Source: DAOUMU01 sp034409055
Lineage (GTDB): Bacteria > Chloroflexota > Anaerolineae > 4572-78 > J111
Assembly: GCA_034409055.1 (NCBI GenBank)
Contig: DAOUMU010000529.1
Coordinates: 1-28,782, forward strand
Reading direction: 5' to 3'
Length of the DNA stretch: 28,782 nt
Part shown: positions 9,501-16,151 of the stretch, piece after piece
Position numbering within the stretch: position 1 is the stretch's first letter
Layout of the letters: every line of letters begins with the position of its first letter
Notes under the pieces: model-generated
Seen by the model: the letters and a program-made list of their open reading frames with translations, nothing else
The model's database searches: none
Told to the model about the DNA's origin: nothing
Position numbers and translations under genes: made by a program

Positions 9501-10954
9501 TTGCTGTGAGCCTGGTACAACTCCAAAGTGGCTTGATTGACGTCAACGATCTTGACCTGCATAGCACAATCGACTACCGCTCCGGGATGTTCCTCAAAAT
9601 AGGTTCTGAAATCGGTCACCCCTTCGTCTCGTAACTGGTCAAGATAGATTTTGATGGCCGAGAAATCCTCCTCCCATAGTGAAATGGGTGAGTCCTCAAA
9701 CAGGCTGCGGTACCGACTCTCACCTTCCCGCAGCGCCTCCTCCGCTTGTCTGCGCTCGGTAATGTCGATAACAATCCCCTGGTAGTGGGTAATCCGGCCC
9801 TCGGTATCTCGCTCGATCACGGTCCGGTCGTCCGTCCAACGTACCTGGCCATCTTTAGCGATAATCCGGTACTCCTGTTGGAACTGATCTACCCCACTGG
9901 TTGAATAAGTCTGCACTTCCTGCCCAACCCGTTCCAGGTCGTCGGGATGCATGATGGAGGCGTAGGGCACTTCGCCGGTGAGCAGTTCCTCCGGTGTATA
10001 GCCAAACCGGGCCACATTCTCCGAGACAAACTCAACCGGCCAGCCTTCAGCCGCTCGCCAGCGAAACAGCACGACCGGGCTGTTCTCTACAACCAAGTTT
10101 GCCTGCCGCAGGGCTGCTTCCACCTGCTTCTGCTCAGTGATATCCTCCTTTACCGCCAGAAAATGGGTAATAACTCCACTCTCATCTTTAATCGGAGAAA
10201 TGGAAACACTCTCCCAATAAAGCTCGCCATTCTTGCGCTTATTATGAAATTCTCCCCGCCATTCATGACCGGCGGTGATTGTTTGCCATAACCTTTTGTA
10301 TTCTTCGGGAGATGTTTCGCCCGATTTTAAGAGACGGGTGTGTTGACCAATAGCTTCTTCGGGTGTATAACCGGCGGTTTCGGTAAACTTGGGGTTAACG
10401 TATTCGATGTAGCCCTGGGTATCGGTAATGACGATGGTGTTGGCGCTTTGCTCAACGGCGCGGGACAACTTGCGCAGTTGCTCCTCCACTTGCTGACGTT
10501 CGGCATCGTCGGGGGGGTGCTGCGCTTTCTCCTCTCTTTCCCTGGACCCGGCGGAGGCAGGAGGCGGCACCCTGGCCATAGTTTGAAAAACAATGGTCCG
10601 TACTTCTGACAGGGTTTGCCACAGAAATTTACCGGCTTCTAAATTGGGGACCACAGGGGTTAGGGTTTGCCCCAAACACTCAACTTCCAGCAGGGGCTGG
10701 GGCGGTTCGACATCTCCCACCCACCGGCCGGTATCACCGGCCCGCCCATCAAACAGGTGGCAGAGGGGGTCTGAACTGTCGAACTGGCAGGCTTTGATGA
10801 CCGCTTTCAGCATTCTACGAGCGGAGGCCTGGCGATGGTCGGCTTGGAATGTTTCGTAGCCTTGGCCCTGTTCTGCTAGCAATCGGGCATAAGTTGCAGA
10901 TAGATTTGCCATATTCAACGTTATAAAGTTGGCAAACTCTTTCAGTGCTGACAT
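6539..10954 (-). CDS. Very large cytoplasmic PAS/GAF multi-sensor protein without output domain
   Basis: About 1,471 residues, no signal peptide and no transmembrane segment. Order of parts: a helical N-terminal region of about 130 residues of unknown type (perhaps an RsbR-like sensing domain), PAS 160-280, PAS 285-405, a divergent PAS 415-565, GAF 585-738, GAF 757-918, PAS 932-1056, GAF 1075-1236, GAF 1245-1408, and a C-terminal 50-residue block like that of the 2293-4737 protein. Several PAS domains end in the D-I-T-E-R/Q motif. GAF 1 and 2 share F-x-x-Y-H-A-H-x-Y-L-L and N-P-L-L-P-x-T-(R/K)-S-E with the membrane sensor downstream. No kinase, cyclase, STAS or DNA-binding domain is seen. ATG 10954 is chosen because AAGGAG lies eight bases upstream; the GTG at 10963 sits too close to it. 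It heads the minus-strand cluster. Confidence 0.87.
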   Translation of the reverse strand: MSALKEFANFITLNMANLSATYARLLAEQGQGYETFQADHRQASARRMLKAVIKACQFDSSDPLCHLFDGRAGDTGRWVGDVEPPQPLLEVECLGQTLTPVVPNLEAGKFLWQTLSEVRTIVFQTMARVPPPASAGSREREEKAQHPPDDAERQQVEEQLRKLSRAVEQSANTIVITDTQGYIEYVNPKFTETAGYTPEEAIGQHTRLLKSGETSPEEYKRLWQTITAGHEWRGEFHNKRKNGELYWESVSISPIKDESGVITHFLAVKEDITEQKQVEAALRQANLVVENSPVVLFRWRAAEGWPVEFVSENVARFGYTPEELLTGEVPYASIMHPDDLERVGQEVQTYSTSGVDQFQQEYRIIAKDGQVRWTDDRTVIERDTEGRITHYQGIVIDITERRQAEEALREGESRYRSLFEDSPISLWEEDFSAIKIYLDQLRDEGVTDFRTYFEEHPGAVVDCAMQVKIVDVNQATLELYQAHSKEEFFAGLGQVFGEESFDAFKEELIAFAEGKTRFEIEAINYTLTGIRKDLVLRAFVAPDYEGTLSKVLITMVDITGRKQLEQQVQELLVRRTRQVETSTEIAQEIALAPALDDLFRRVVNLVQERFGYYHAHVYLLTGEELVMQEGTGEAGRQMKAAGHKITLAAEESLVARAARIGQPVLVPDVSQEPSWLPNPLLPATKSELAVPIKLRDEVLGVLDVQSAAEGGLTQADLILLMGLCGQIAVAINNRRTEDERKQAEEALAKRAAELEAVAQVSTAASTTLEADKLLQEVADLTKERFDLYHAHIYLLSETGDRLNLVAGAGDVGRQMVAEGWSIPLEQEQSLVVRVARTRQGVIFNDVSTTSGWLANPLLPDTRSEMAVPLIVGDRVLGVLDVQADVIDRFTDEDVHIQTTLAAQVAAVLENARLLERTQIALTEVQQSQQLLRSIIDATPDWIFIKDQEHRYRLANRGYADALHLTPDDFIGKNDLELGFPEELVKGDPEKGIRGFWADDRLVMDSGETQIYPNDPATIDGVIHTFHTIKTPLRDANGEVWGVLAFARDITEREQLLADVQQSKTAAENRLRETQILQELTQTLAGTLQVDEVIEAFFQACTQLLGTDYAIFSLVDQEQQRVKAVAGLNVTDDHLQRANHPVDSDDIMADIIRTGQTEIISGWDARFDPENFEAEGMAEWGLRIFTPITLREEHIGLIEVGFKEEVEDTIRDNQVRLLRTLVDQTVIALESAQRYEASQNIARRERILHQVTAIVNTGENLVMALPTIVQHLRDLVPVETLTVASYIPGQAEYTLFAVNVGAEGGHFAQQGLRLPVEGTCPGWVITHDEAWLEEDFRETRPFIEDEQLVAEGMVARLVLPVRLSGRVIGTLNLGSTQAGAFREAHLPLLEQMADQMASALERSRLFQQIGRQAERERTIREITDKMRAATSLEELIKTTTEELGQRFSAEYALVELGIETAEENGDRSTNGH

Positions 10955-11166
10955 ACGACACACTCCTTAAATTGTGAGAGAACAAGGCCAACATCGTTGG
11001 CTAGCTGAAGCGTTGAAGCTGGTTTGGTCAAGTGACGAGATTCCGGCAGGGAATATTTCAACCATTTTCAAGTGACCTGGCATTTAAAAACAATCCCTCA
11101 GGGTAGACTATTTACCAATTATCAACAGTAAAATTATAAACGATAAGACTCAAAAATTACAGTGGC

Positions 11167-11232
11167 AAAAGTACCGAAAAAGAGTCATAATTTATATGTC
11201 AAAAAGTACCGACCGGCTTGCCCCAAAGTACC
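11167..11232 (+). promoter_or_regulatory. Cluster of three AAAGTACC motifs (possible operator)
   Basis: AAAAGTACCG occurs at 11167-11176 and 11202-11211, and AAAGTACC at 11225-11232, about 35 and 23 bases apart. The same AAAAGTACCG occurs again beside the start codon of the membrane gene at 27038-27577. A TATGTCAAA element (11195-11203) abuts the second copy, and the same nine bases recur at 27647-27655. A shared DNA-binding protein is possible but purely inferred. The cluster is 213-278 bases upstream of the PAS/GAF gene start and about 110-170 bases upstream of the 11340 promoter. Confidence 0.35.
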
Positions 11233-11339
11233 TTAAGAAGAGGTATCCCATCTTCTACTCCTTACTTCCTACTCTCTTACCTGTTTAGCCTGCTCTGTGA
11301 GCTCCGGCCTGTCCTGGCAAGGGCTCTCCGGGGTATGAT

Positions 11340-11368
11340 TTGACACCACAATGCAAAGTCTGTAGAAT
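11340..11368 (+). promoter_or_regulatory. Sigma-70-type promoter for a small transcription unit
   Basis: A perfect -35 box TTGACA (11340-11345) is separated by exactly 17 bases from TAGAAT (11363-11368), one base off the TATAAT consensus. Transcription would start near 11375 and run into the 19-codon ORF and the hairpin terminator at 11478-11510, giving an RNA of about 135 bases. Confidence 0.55.
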
Positions 11369-11415
11369 CCAATATTAGTTATTCTGGACATGAGTTGAAC
11401 AATGGAGAGATCAGT

Positions 11416-11475
11416 ATGCTCAGAATCGCAACCGAACGCAGTACCTTGACAATGTTCGATAATGATAATCTCTAA
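11416..11475 (+). CDS. Candidate 19-codon microprotein or leader peptide
   Basis: ATG at 11416 is preceded by GGAG with an eight-base spacer (11404-11407). The frame encodes MLRIATERSTLTMFDNDNL and ends in TAA at 11473-11475, two bases before the terminator stem. Promoter, ribosome binding site, ORF and terminator follow each other at standard distances, which is why it is listed although it is far below normal gene length. The peptide has no hydrophobic stretch or recognised motif and no run of one amino acid that would suggest attenuation. The RNA could alternatively be a non-coding small RNA, or the remnant of a longer gene that lost its middle. Confidence 0.35.
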   Translation: MLRIATERSTLTMFDNDNL

Positions 11476-11477
11476 AC

Positions 11478-11510
11478 ACACCCCAGTTCTCTATTGGTCT
11501 GGGGTGTTTT
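11478..11510 (+). terminator. Rho-independent terminator of the small unit
   Basis: Arms ACACCCCAG (11478-11486) and CTGGGGTGT (11499-11507) pair over nine bases around a 12-base loop and are followed by TTT on the plus strand. It ends the transcript from the 11340 promoter and separates it from the next promoter at 11538. Confidence 0.75.
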
Positions 11511-11537
11511 GTTAATATCATCTCGTTATTCCCAAGA

Positions 11538-11565
11538 TTGACAAAATGGCCGACCTGTATATCAT
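11538..11565 (+). promoter_or_regulatory. Probable promoter of the permease/deaminase operon
   Basis: TTGACA (11538-11543), a 16-base spacer and TATCAT (11560-11565) form a good sigma-70-type promoter directed towards the purine genes. Transcription would begin near 11573 and give an untranslated leader of about 370 bases before the start codon at 11941. That is unusually long and includes the structured segment at 11718-11875. Confidence 0.5.
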
Positions 11566-11717
11566 TAGCTTATAATCTTTAACATCTTTAAAATACAGTC
11601 GGGACACGAGTCAATTCCAAATACAGGGTTCAGCCAGGGATGGGGTCTATTCATACGATAAGGAGGGTGATATTTAGAGAGATAGAAGACTAGACTGCCA
11701 CTACCCAGAAGCAAGTG

Positions 11718-11875
11718 AATTAATTCAAGCGGTGCGGTTAGGAAGTGGACAACCTTCTCGGAAGCTATAAAGTGGCTTTAATTGGACCAAAATTTGCCAT
11801 CGTCGTCATATTTTGTCCAGGGGGGTTGGTTGTAGCTTCCACGAAAATGAACTAACTGCCCAACTTGAATTAATT
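11718..11875 (+). ncRNA. Structured 5' leader with nested helices before the purine permease/deaminase genes (candidate cis-regulatory RNA)
   Basis: Four nested pairings enclose one another. AATTAATTCAAG (11718-11729) pairs with CTTGAATTAATT (11864-11875). GCGGTTAG (11734-11741) pairs with CTAACTGC (11852-11859) with one G-U pair. GGAAGCTA (11760-11767) pairs with TAGCTTCC (11833-11840). TGGACCAAAAT (11783-11793) pairs with ATTTTGTCCA (11810-11819) with one bulged C. A side hairpin GAAG/CTTC lies at 11742-11757 and can compete with the second helix. The element ends 65 bases before the permease ATG. It does not match the purine-riboswitch core I know. It may be a new regulatory RNA, a folded mobile repeat, or a pair of operators (the outer arms both contain TGAATTAATT). 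Confidence 0.4.
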
Positions 11876-11940
11876 GAACCATCCAGGTGATTAAATCAAT
11901 ATTATTTACGCTATATCGATCGGAAAGAGGGATCTTAAAA

Positions 11941-13521
11941 ATGAGTATCGCTAAACCATCTATGGATCAGAAGGAGAGTTTCCAAATGAGTCAGATGTTC
12001 CGTTTCAGTCGCGGCGATTTCGATGCGATGTTGGGCCTCTTTGTGGACAACCTATCGGTCTTTCTCGTCGCCATTGCTTTGAATCTGTTTGTGGTTGGCA
12101 TGCCGCCGGAGATTGTCTTTGGGCGGATGGTACCCGGCATGGCCATAGGCCTGTTACTGGCCAATCTACATCTCCGCTGGCTGGCGGTGCGGTTGTCGCG
12201 AGAGACCGGCCAAGACATTACGGCCCTGCCCTACGGCGTCAGTATTGTGTTTGTCATTATCTATACCACCGGCATCATCCTGCCGGTGAAGCTGATCACC
12301 GGCGACCCGGAATTGGCCTGGAAGGTAGCCGTGGTAGGCACCATCTTCGGGGGCATCATCGAGTTCATCGCCGTGTTCATCGGTCCCTACCTCCAGCAGT
12401 TTCTACCACGAGCCACGATGCTGGGTACCCTGGCCGGCATTGGGGTGGTCTTCATTGCCGGACTGAGCCTGGACGATGTCTTTGGCAACCCGTTCGTTGG
12501 CTTTCCGGCTATGGCCATTATCTTCTGGGCGCTCATTGGGCGGGGTAAATTTCCCTTCCGGCTTCCGGCCGGCCTGATCGCCCTGGTTGTGGGGGCAATT
12601 ATTGCCGTAGGCCTGGGTCAAACTCAGTGGGACTTTAGTGGGGCTGGATTCAAGGGCCCCTTCCCCTGGATAATTACCCTGGACGGGGCTGCCTGGAGCC
12701 AGGCTTTCAAATTCCTGGGGATCATCATTCCCATTGCTATAATCGACTTTGTGGTCACCATCGATAATGTTGATAGTGCTGACTCGGTCGGCGATCCCTA
12801 CCCGATGCGTGAACCAATGTTCATCGATGGGCTGTACACCATCGTTGGGGCCGTTTTTGGCTCCCCCTATCCCAACACCAGCTTCATCGGTCACCCGGCT
12901 TACAAGCGGATGGGCGCCGGGCCGAACTACAGCGTGGCCACAGCCATCCTGCTCTCCATCCTGGCCATCTTCGGGTTATTCTCGGGCATCAGCATCCTGA
13001 TCCCGCTGGCCGCTGTGGCTCCAATCCTGGTCTTTATCGGCATAACCATGACAGACGTGGCCTTCCAGGCCGTGCCCCGGAAACACTACGTTGCCGTGGT
13101 AGCCGCCATCCTTCCGGCTGTCGTCGAGTTCGGTAAAGAACAGGTTGATATGGTTGCCGGAGGGCTGGGGGCTGCTCCCCTGGCAGGAGAGCAGTTGCAG
13201 GCGGTCATTGCTTCCGGCGTCAATATACCCGGTTACTTACCCCTGTCCTACGGCACAGTCCTCATTTCTATGATTTTCGGGGCCATTGTGGCCTTCATGG
13301 TTTCCCGAAAGTTTACCCAGGCGGCCCTGGTTGCTCTCATCGCCAGTATCCTGGCCTTCTTCGGGGTTATCCACACCCCCGAAATGGCCGTGGCCGCTGC
13401 GCCTGAACTGAGCGCCATGTGGCTACTGGTGGCCATTGGCTTCATTGTTCTGCATCAATTCCGTGACAAGGTGATGGAAGAACCTGAACCAGAGCCAATC
13501 CTGGCGGTAGAGGAGGGATAG
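11941..13521 (+). CDS. NCS2-type nucleobase (xanthine/uracil/adenine family) permease
   Basis: Predicted 526-residue inner-membrane transporter with 12 or more hydrophobic segments. It carries the nucleobase-permease signatures R-G-D-F-D-A-M-L-G-L-F near the N-terminus, T-A-L-P-Y-G-V in the first third, and D-F-V-V-T-I-D-N-V-D-S-A-D-S-V-G-D-P in the middle, where the family places its substrate-contacting acidic residues. It probably imports a purine by proton symport. The next gene, an adenine-deaminase homologue, begins four bases after its stop, so the two form an operon and probably handle the same compound. ATG 11941 has AGAGGG nine bases upstream. ATG 11986 has an even better AAGGAG and would remove 15 residues not needed by the family; GTG 11887 is unlikely. 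The exact substrate is inferred only from the neighbour. Confidence 0.87.
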   Translation: MSIAKPSMDQKESFQMSQMFRFSRGDFDAMLGLFVDNLSVFLVAIALNLFVVGMPPEIVFGRMVPGMAIGLLLANLHLRWLAVRLSRETGQDITALPYGVSIVFVIIYTTGIILPVKLITGDPELAWKVAVVGTIFGGIIEFIAVFIGPYLQQFLPRATMLGTLAGIGVVFIAGLSLDDVFGNPFVGFPAMAIIFWALIGRGKFPFRLPAGLIALVVGAIIAVGLGQTQWDFSGAGFKGPFPWIITLDGAAWSQAFKFLGIIIPIAIIDFVVTIDNVDSADSVGDPYPMREPMFIDGLYTIVGAVFGSPYPNTSFIGHPAYKRMGAGPNYSVATAILLSILAIFGLFSGISILIPLAAVAPILVFIGITMTDVAFQAVPRKHYVAVVAAILPAVVEFGKEQVDMVAGGLGAAPLAGEQLQAVIASGVNIPGYLPLSYGTVLISMIFGAIVAFMVSRKFTQAALVALIASILAFFGVIHTPEMAVAAAPELSAMWLLVAIGFIVLHQFRDKVMEEPEPEPILAVEEG

Positions 13522-13525
13522 TCTG

Positions 13526-15289
13526 ATGTTACGTAGCGAGTTGATTGCCGTTGCTCTAGGTAAGCAACCGGCCGACTTGGTGGTGACCAACGCTCAAATC
13601 GTCAACGTGCATACCAGGGAAATCTATTCCGGTGGTGTGGCCGTGGTTGGCGAACGAATCGCCCTGGTTGGCAACGTAGAAGGGACCATTGGGCCGGAAA
13701 CGCGGGTCGTCGATGCCGAGGGCAAATACCTGGTGCCGGGCTTCGTCGATGCCCACATCCACGTCGAGAGCACTCTGCTCACCCCCAGCGAGTTTGCGCG
13801 AGCGGTGCTACCGCATGGTACCGCGGCTGTCTCCACGGATCTTATGGAGATCACCCTGGTGTCCGGGGTGCCTGGACTGAAGGAGATCCTGGAAGAGGCC
13901 CGCCGCAGTCCGGTCGGATTCTTTTACATGGTACCTTCCTTTATGGAGGAAGAAGAACTCCAGACCGTGGGCGAACTCCTTGGCCCGGAGTTGGCAGACG
14001 AGTTGATTGATCTGCCCGAAGCAGTGGGACTGGCTGAAGTACTGGCTCCCCCTATCCTGAACGAAAGTCCCCACAGCGCGCACATGCTGGCTATGGCCAA
14101 AGAGAAACGTAAGACCCGCGAGGGACACGGACCGGCTCTGTTTGATGGCCGCATGCAAGCATACGCTGGGGCAGGCATCACCTCTGAGCACGAGTCGACC
14201 ACCGCCGAGGAAGCGCTGGGCAAACTGCGGGCCGGATTGCGGGTTCTGATTCGTGAAGGCTCCGCCTCGACCGACTTGAAACCGGTGATCAAAATTCTGA
14301 CCGAGTACGGGGTCGATCCACGCCACGTGGGCCTGATCAGCGACGATATCGATGCTTTACACATTACCCGCCTGGGGCATATGGATCACAAGATTCGAAT
14401 GGCGGTGAACGAAGGGGTGGAACCCATCGTGGCTATCCAGATGGCCACCCTCAACCCGGTCGAGAGTCTGCGGGTCGACGAGGACTGGGGTAGCATTGCG
14501 CCGGGCAAATACGCCAGCATGTCAATCCTAAGTGGCGAACTGGCCGAGTGTCAGGTAGAGACGATGATTGCTAAAGGGCAGATCGCCTATCAGAACAACC
14601 AGGTTGTGGCCGAGATGCCGCCGGTTGAATATTCTGAGCGGTTAGTCGATACGATTCACCTGGCCCACCCCGTGAATGAGGCCGATATATTATTGAAGGT
14701 AGATAGCCCGGACCAGGTTCGGGTCCGGGTACTGGGAGCGTCTGGAATCACCTTGCTGAAGGAAGCACAGGAAGCTGATTTGAAAGTGGTCGATGGTGTC
14801 GTTCAACCCGACCCGCAAAGAGACATTTTGGCGGTGGCTTGTGTGGAACGTCATCAGGAAACCGGTCGGGTTGGTCAGGCTTTCGTCTCTGGATTCGGGC
14901 TAAAGGCAGGGGCTCTGGCCTCCTCGGTGGGCCACGATCACCACAATATCACCACCGTCGGTACCTCGGCAGCGGATATGGCCGTGGCCGTCAACCGGGT
15001 GGCCGAGATGGGCGGTGGTTTGGTCGTTGTCCGAGATGGCCAGGTACTTGGCGAACTGGCCCTGCCTATCTGTGGTCTGGTCACAACTCAGTCGGCTGAG
15101 ACAGTAGCGGCCAAGGTAGAGGAGATGAACACCGCCCTGAGCGACCTGGGCTGCCAGATGGCAAACCCGTTCATGACTCTCTCTTTCATCACCTTGATTT
15201 ATATCCCCGCTTACGGCATTACCGACCGAGGCCTGGTGGAATTCACCGAGTTCAAGGTTGTCGATACGCTACTAGACGGGAGTGGATAG
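13526..15289 (+). CDS. ade: Adenine deaminase-family amidohydrolase (divergent AdeC)
   Basis: 587 residues, the normal length for AdeC, which converts adenine to hypoxanthine plus ammonia with a metal centre. Seen: P-G-F-V-D-A-H-I-H-V-E-S (metal ligands His77 and His79), G-L-A-E (Glu171), E-G-H-G-P (His201), S-E-H-E-S (His222), S-D-D (Asp273/274), H-M-D-H, T-L-N-P-V-E, I-A-P-G-K-Y-A, and the C-terminal domain with H-H-N-I-T-T-V-G-T and D-P-F-M-T-L-S-F-like N-P-F-M-T-L-S-F. Deviations: the usual D-P-H-E-I-A-N becomes D-L-M-E-I-T-L (105-111), and the V-P-A-T-x-x-E-T-S-G-A segment becomes V-P-S-F-M-E-E-E-E-L. The true substrate could therefore be a related purine. Start: ATG with GGAGGG upstream, four bases after the permease stop. 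Confidence 0.82.
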   Translation: MLRSELIAVALGKQPADLVVTNAQIVNVHTREIYSGGVAVVGERIALVGNVEGTIGPETRVVDAEGKYLVPGFVDAHIHVESTLLTPSEFARAVLPHGTAAVSTDLMEITLVSGVPGLKEILEEARRSPVGFFYMVPSFMEEEELQTVGELLGPELADELIDLPEAVGLAEVLAPPILNESPHSAHMLAMAKEKRKTREGHGPALFDGRMQAYAGAGITSEHESTTAEEALGKLRAGLRVLIREGSASTDLKPVIKILTEYGVDPRHVGLISDDIDALHITRLGHMDHKIRMAVNEGVEPIVAIQMATLNPVESLRVDEDWGSIAPGKYASMSILSGELAECQVETMIAKGQIAYQNNQVVAEMPPVEYSERLVDTIHLAHPVNEADILLKVDSPDQVRVRVLGASGITLLKEAQEADLKVVDGVVQPDPQRDILAVACVERHQETGRVGQAFVSGFGLKAGALASSVGHDHHNITTVGTSAADMAVAVNRVAEMGGGLVVVRDGQVLGELALPICGLVTTQSAETVAAKVEEMNTALSDLGCQMANPFMTLSFITLIYIPAYGITDRGLVEFTEFKVVDTLLDGSG

Positions 15290-15332
15290 AACCGACATTC
15301 CCCCTATGTCATTCCGAGGCCAAAGGCCAAAG

Positions 15333-15367
15333 CACAAGAGGTGCACTCAGTGAGTGCACCTCTTGTG
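15333..15367. terminator. Strong hairpin between convergent genes (probable bidirectional terminator)
   Basis: CACAAGAGGTGCACT (15333-15347) and AGTGCACCTCTTGTG (15353-15367) form a perfect 15-pair stem with a five-base loop, between the stop of the deaminase (plus strand) and the stop of the response regulator (minus strand). The T-run is weak on both sides (TTC and CTTT), so it may act as a bidirectional terminator, a transcript-protecting hairpin, or both. Confidence 0.65.
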
Positions 15368-15407
15368 TTCGACAGCACCAGCAGGTAACCGGACTGCAGA
15401 CGCTATT

Positions 15408-16067
15408 TCAGTCTACATCAATTAAGCCTTCACGCACAGCCCGGATAGCGGCTTCAGTGCGGTTATTCACTTGCAGTTTTTGGAAAATAATGGAAAGATA
15501 ATTTTTGATCGTGCGCTCCGATAGATTGAGGTCGACGGAAATGTCTCTATTACTGGCTCCCCGTACCACTAAGGTCAAAATTCGGCGCTCTTGATCGGTC
15601 AGAGGCTGTACTTTTGGTTTCTCTTCTTCTTTATTGGCCATTCGGCGAAACTCATCCAACAACCGGGTGGTCATATCGGGTTCTATGACTGCCTGCCCTT
15701 TATGAACCGTTCTAATAACATCTAATAATTTTTTCGAACGAGTATCCTTTAAGAGGTAGGCTTTGGCCCCGGCTTTCAGCGCTTCAAATACGTACTCATC
15801 CTGGGGATACATCGTTAAAATAATAATACCCACCGAAGAACCATTATCCTTAAGAATCATGCGGGTCGCTTCAACCCCATCTATAACCGGCATATTGATG
15901 TCCATTAAAACCACGGTCGGTTTTAGTTTAGATACCAATTTAGTGGCTTCTAAGCCATCTTCCGCCTCGCCAACGATTTCAATGTCATCCTGGTCTTCCA
16001 ATAAAGAGCGCAAACCTTCTCTAAAAAGCGCATGATCATCGGCTAATAATACTTTTATTTTGCTCAT
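15408..16067 (-). CDS. NarL/FixJ-type response regulator (receiver plus LuxR helix-turn-helix)
   Basis: 219 residues. Receiver domain 1-120 has the acidic pair Asp10/Asp11, phospho-acceptor Asp56 (V-V-L-M-D-I-N-M-P), Thr85 and Lys107, so all residues needed for phosphorylation are present. The LuxR-type DNA-binding domain (about 155-215) contains L-T-x-Q-E-R-R-I-L-T-L and N-R-D-I-S-V-D-L-N-L-S-E-R-T-I-K-N-Y. It lies 84 bases downstream of the hybrid kinase gene and on the same strand, so the pair should form one two-component system in which the kinase phosphorylates this transcription factor. Target genes are unknown. Confidence 0.93.
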   Translation of the reverse strand: MSKIKVLLADDHALFREGLRSLLEDQDDIEIVGEAEDGLEATKLVSKLKPTVVLMDINMPVIDGVEATRMILKDNGSSVGIIILTMYPQDEYVFEALKAGAKAYLLKDTRSKKLLDVIRTVHKGQAVIEPDMTTRLLDEFRRMANKEEEKPKVQPLTDQERRILTLVVRGASNRDISVDLNLSERTIKNYLSIIFQKLQVNNRTEAAIRAVREGLIDVD

Positions 16068-16151
16068 AGATCGATCCTATTTTCTGCCCAGCGGCAAAAG
16101 TCTTTACTTGAGGATAAGATAACCAAGTCATAAGCTGGCCTTTGCCAGCGG

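Larger units (their letters stand above)
10955..11940. other. Gene-poor regulatory stretch between divergent transcription units
   Basis: Nearly 1 kb without a normal-sized gene. It contains a small hairpin GCCAAC-ATC-GTTGGC at 10987-11001 in the leader of the PAS/GAF gene and two TCAAGTGAC copies near 11027 and 11069. It also holds three AAAGTACC motifs, a complete small plus-strand unit (11340-11510), and a second plus-strand promoter followed by a long structured leader for the permease/deaminase genes. A 70-codon minus-strand frame at 11269-11481 lacks a ribosome binding site and is not accepted. No clear promoter for the minus-strand PAS/GAF gene could be fixed, although the region is AT-rich around 11100-11200. 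Confidence 0.8.

Noticed and set aside
11269..11481. 70-codon minus-strand ORF in the intergenic region
   Set aside because: It has no ribosome binding site, its start lies in the terminator hairpin, and it runs antisense across the promoter and small ORF of the 11340-11510 unit. The composition is not protein-like.
11660..11671. Very strong Shine-Dalgarno-like sequence AAGGAGGGTGAT
   Set aside because: No ATG, GTG or TTG starting an open frame lies at a usable distance (the following bases read ATT TAG). It may affect leader folding or ribosome standby, but does not mark a gene.
11570..11700. Possible purine riboswitch suggested by TATAATC near 11571 and purine genes downstream
   Set aside because: The remaining conserved core of the purine aptamer (paired loops and the conserved junction bases) is not found. 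The helices seen further on at 11718-11875 are of another kind.
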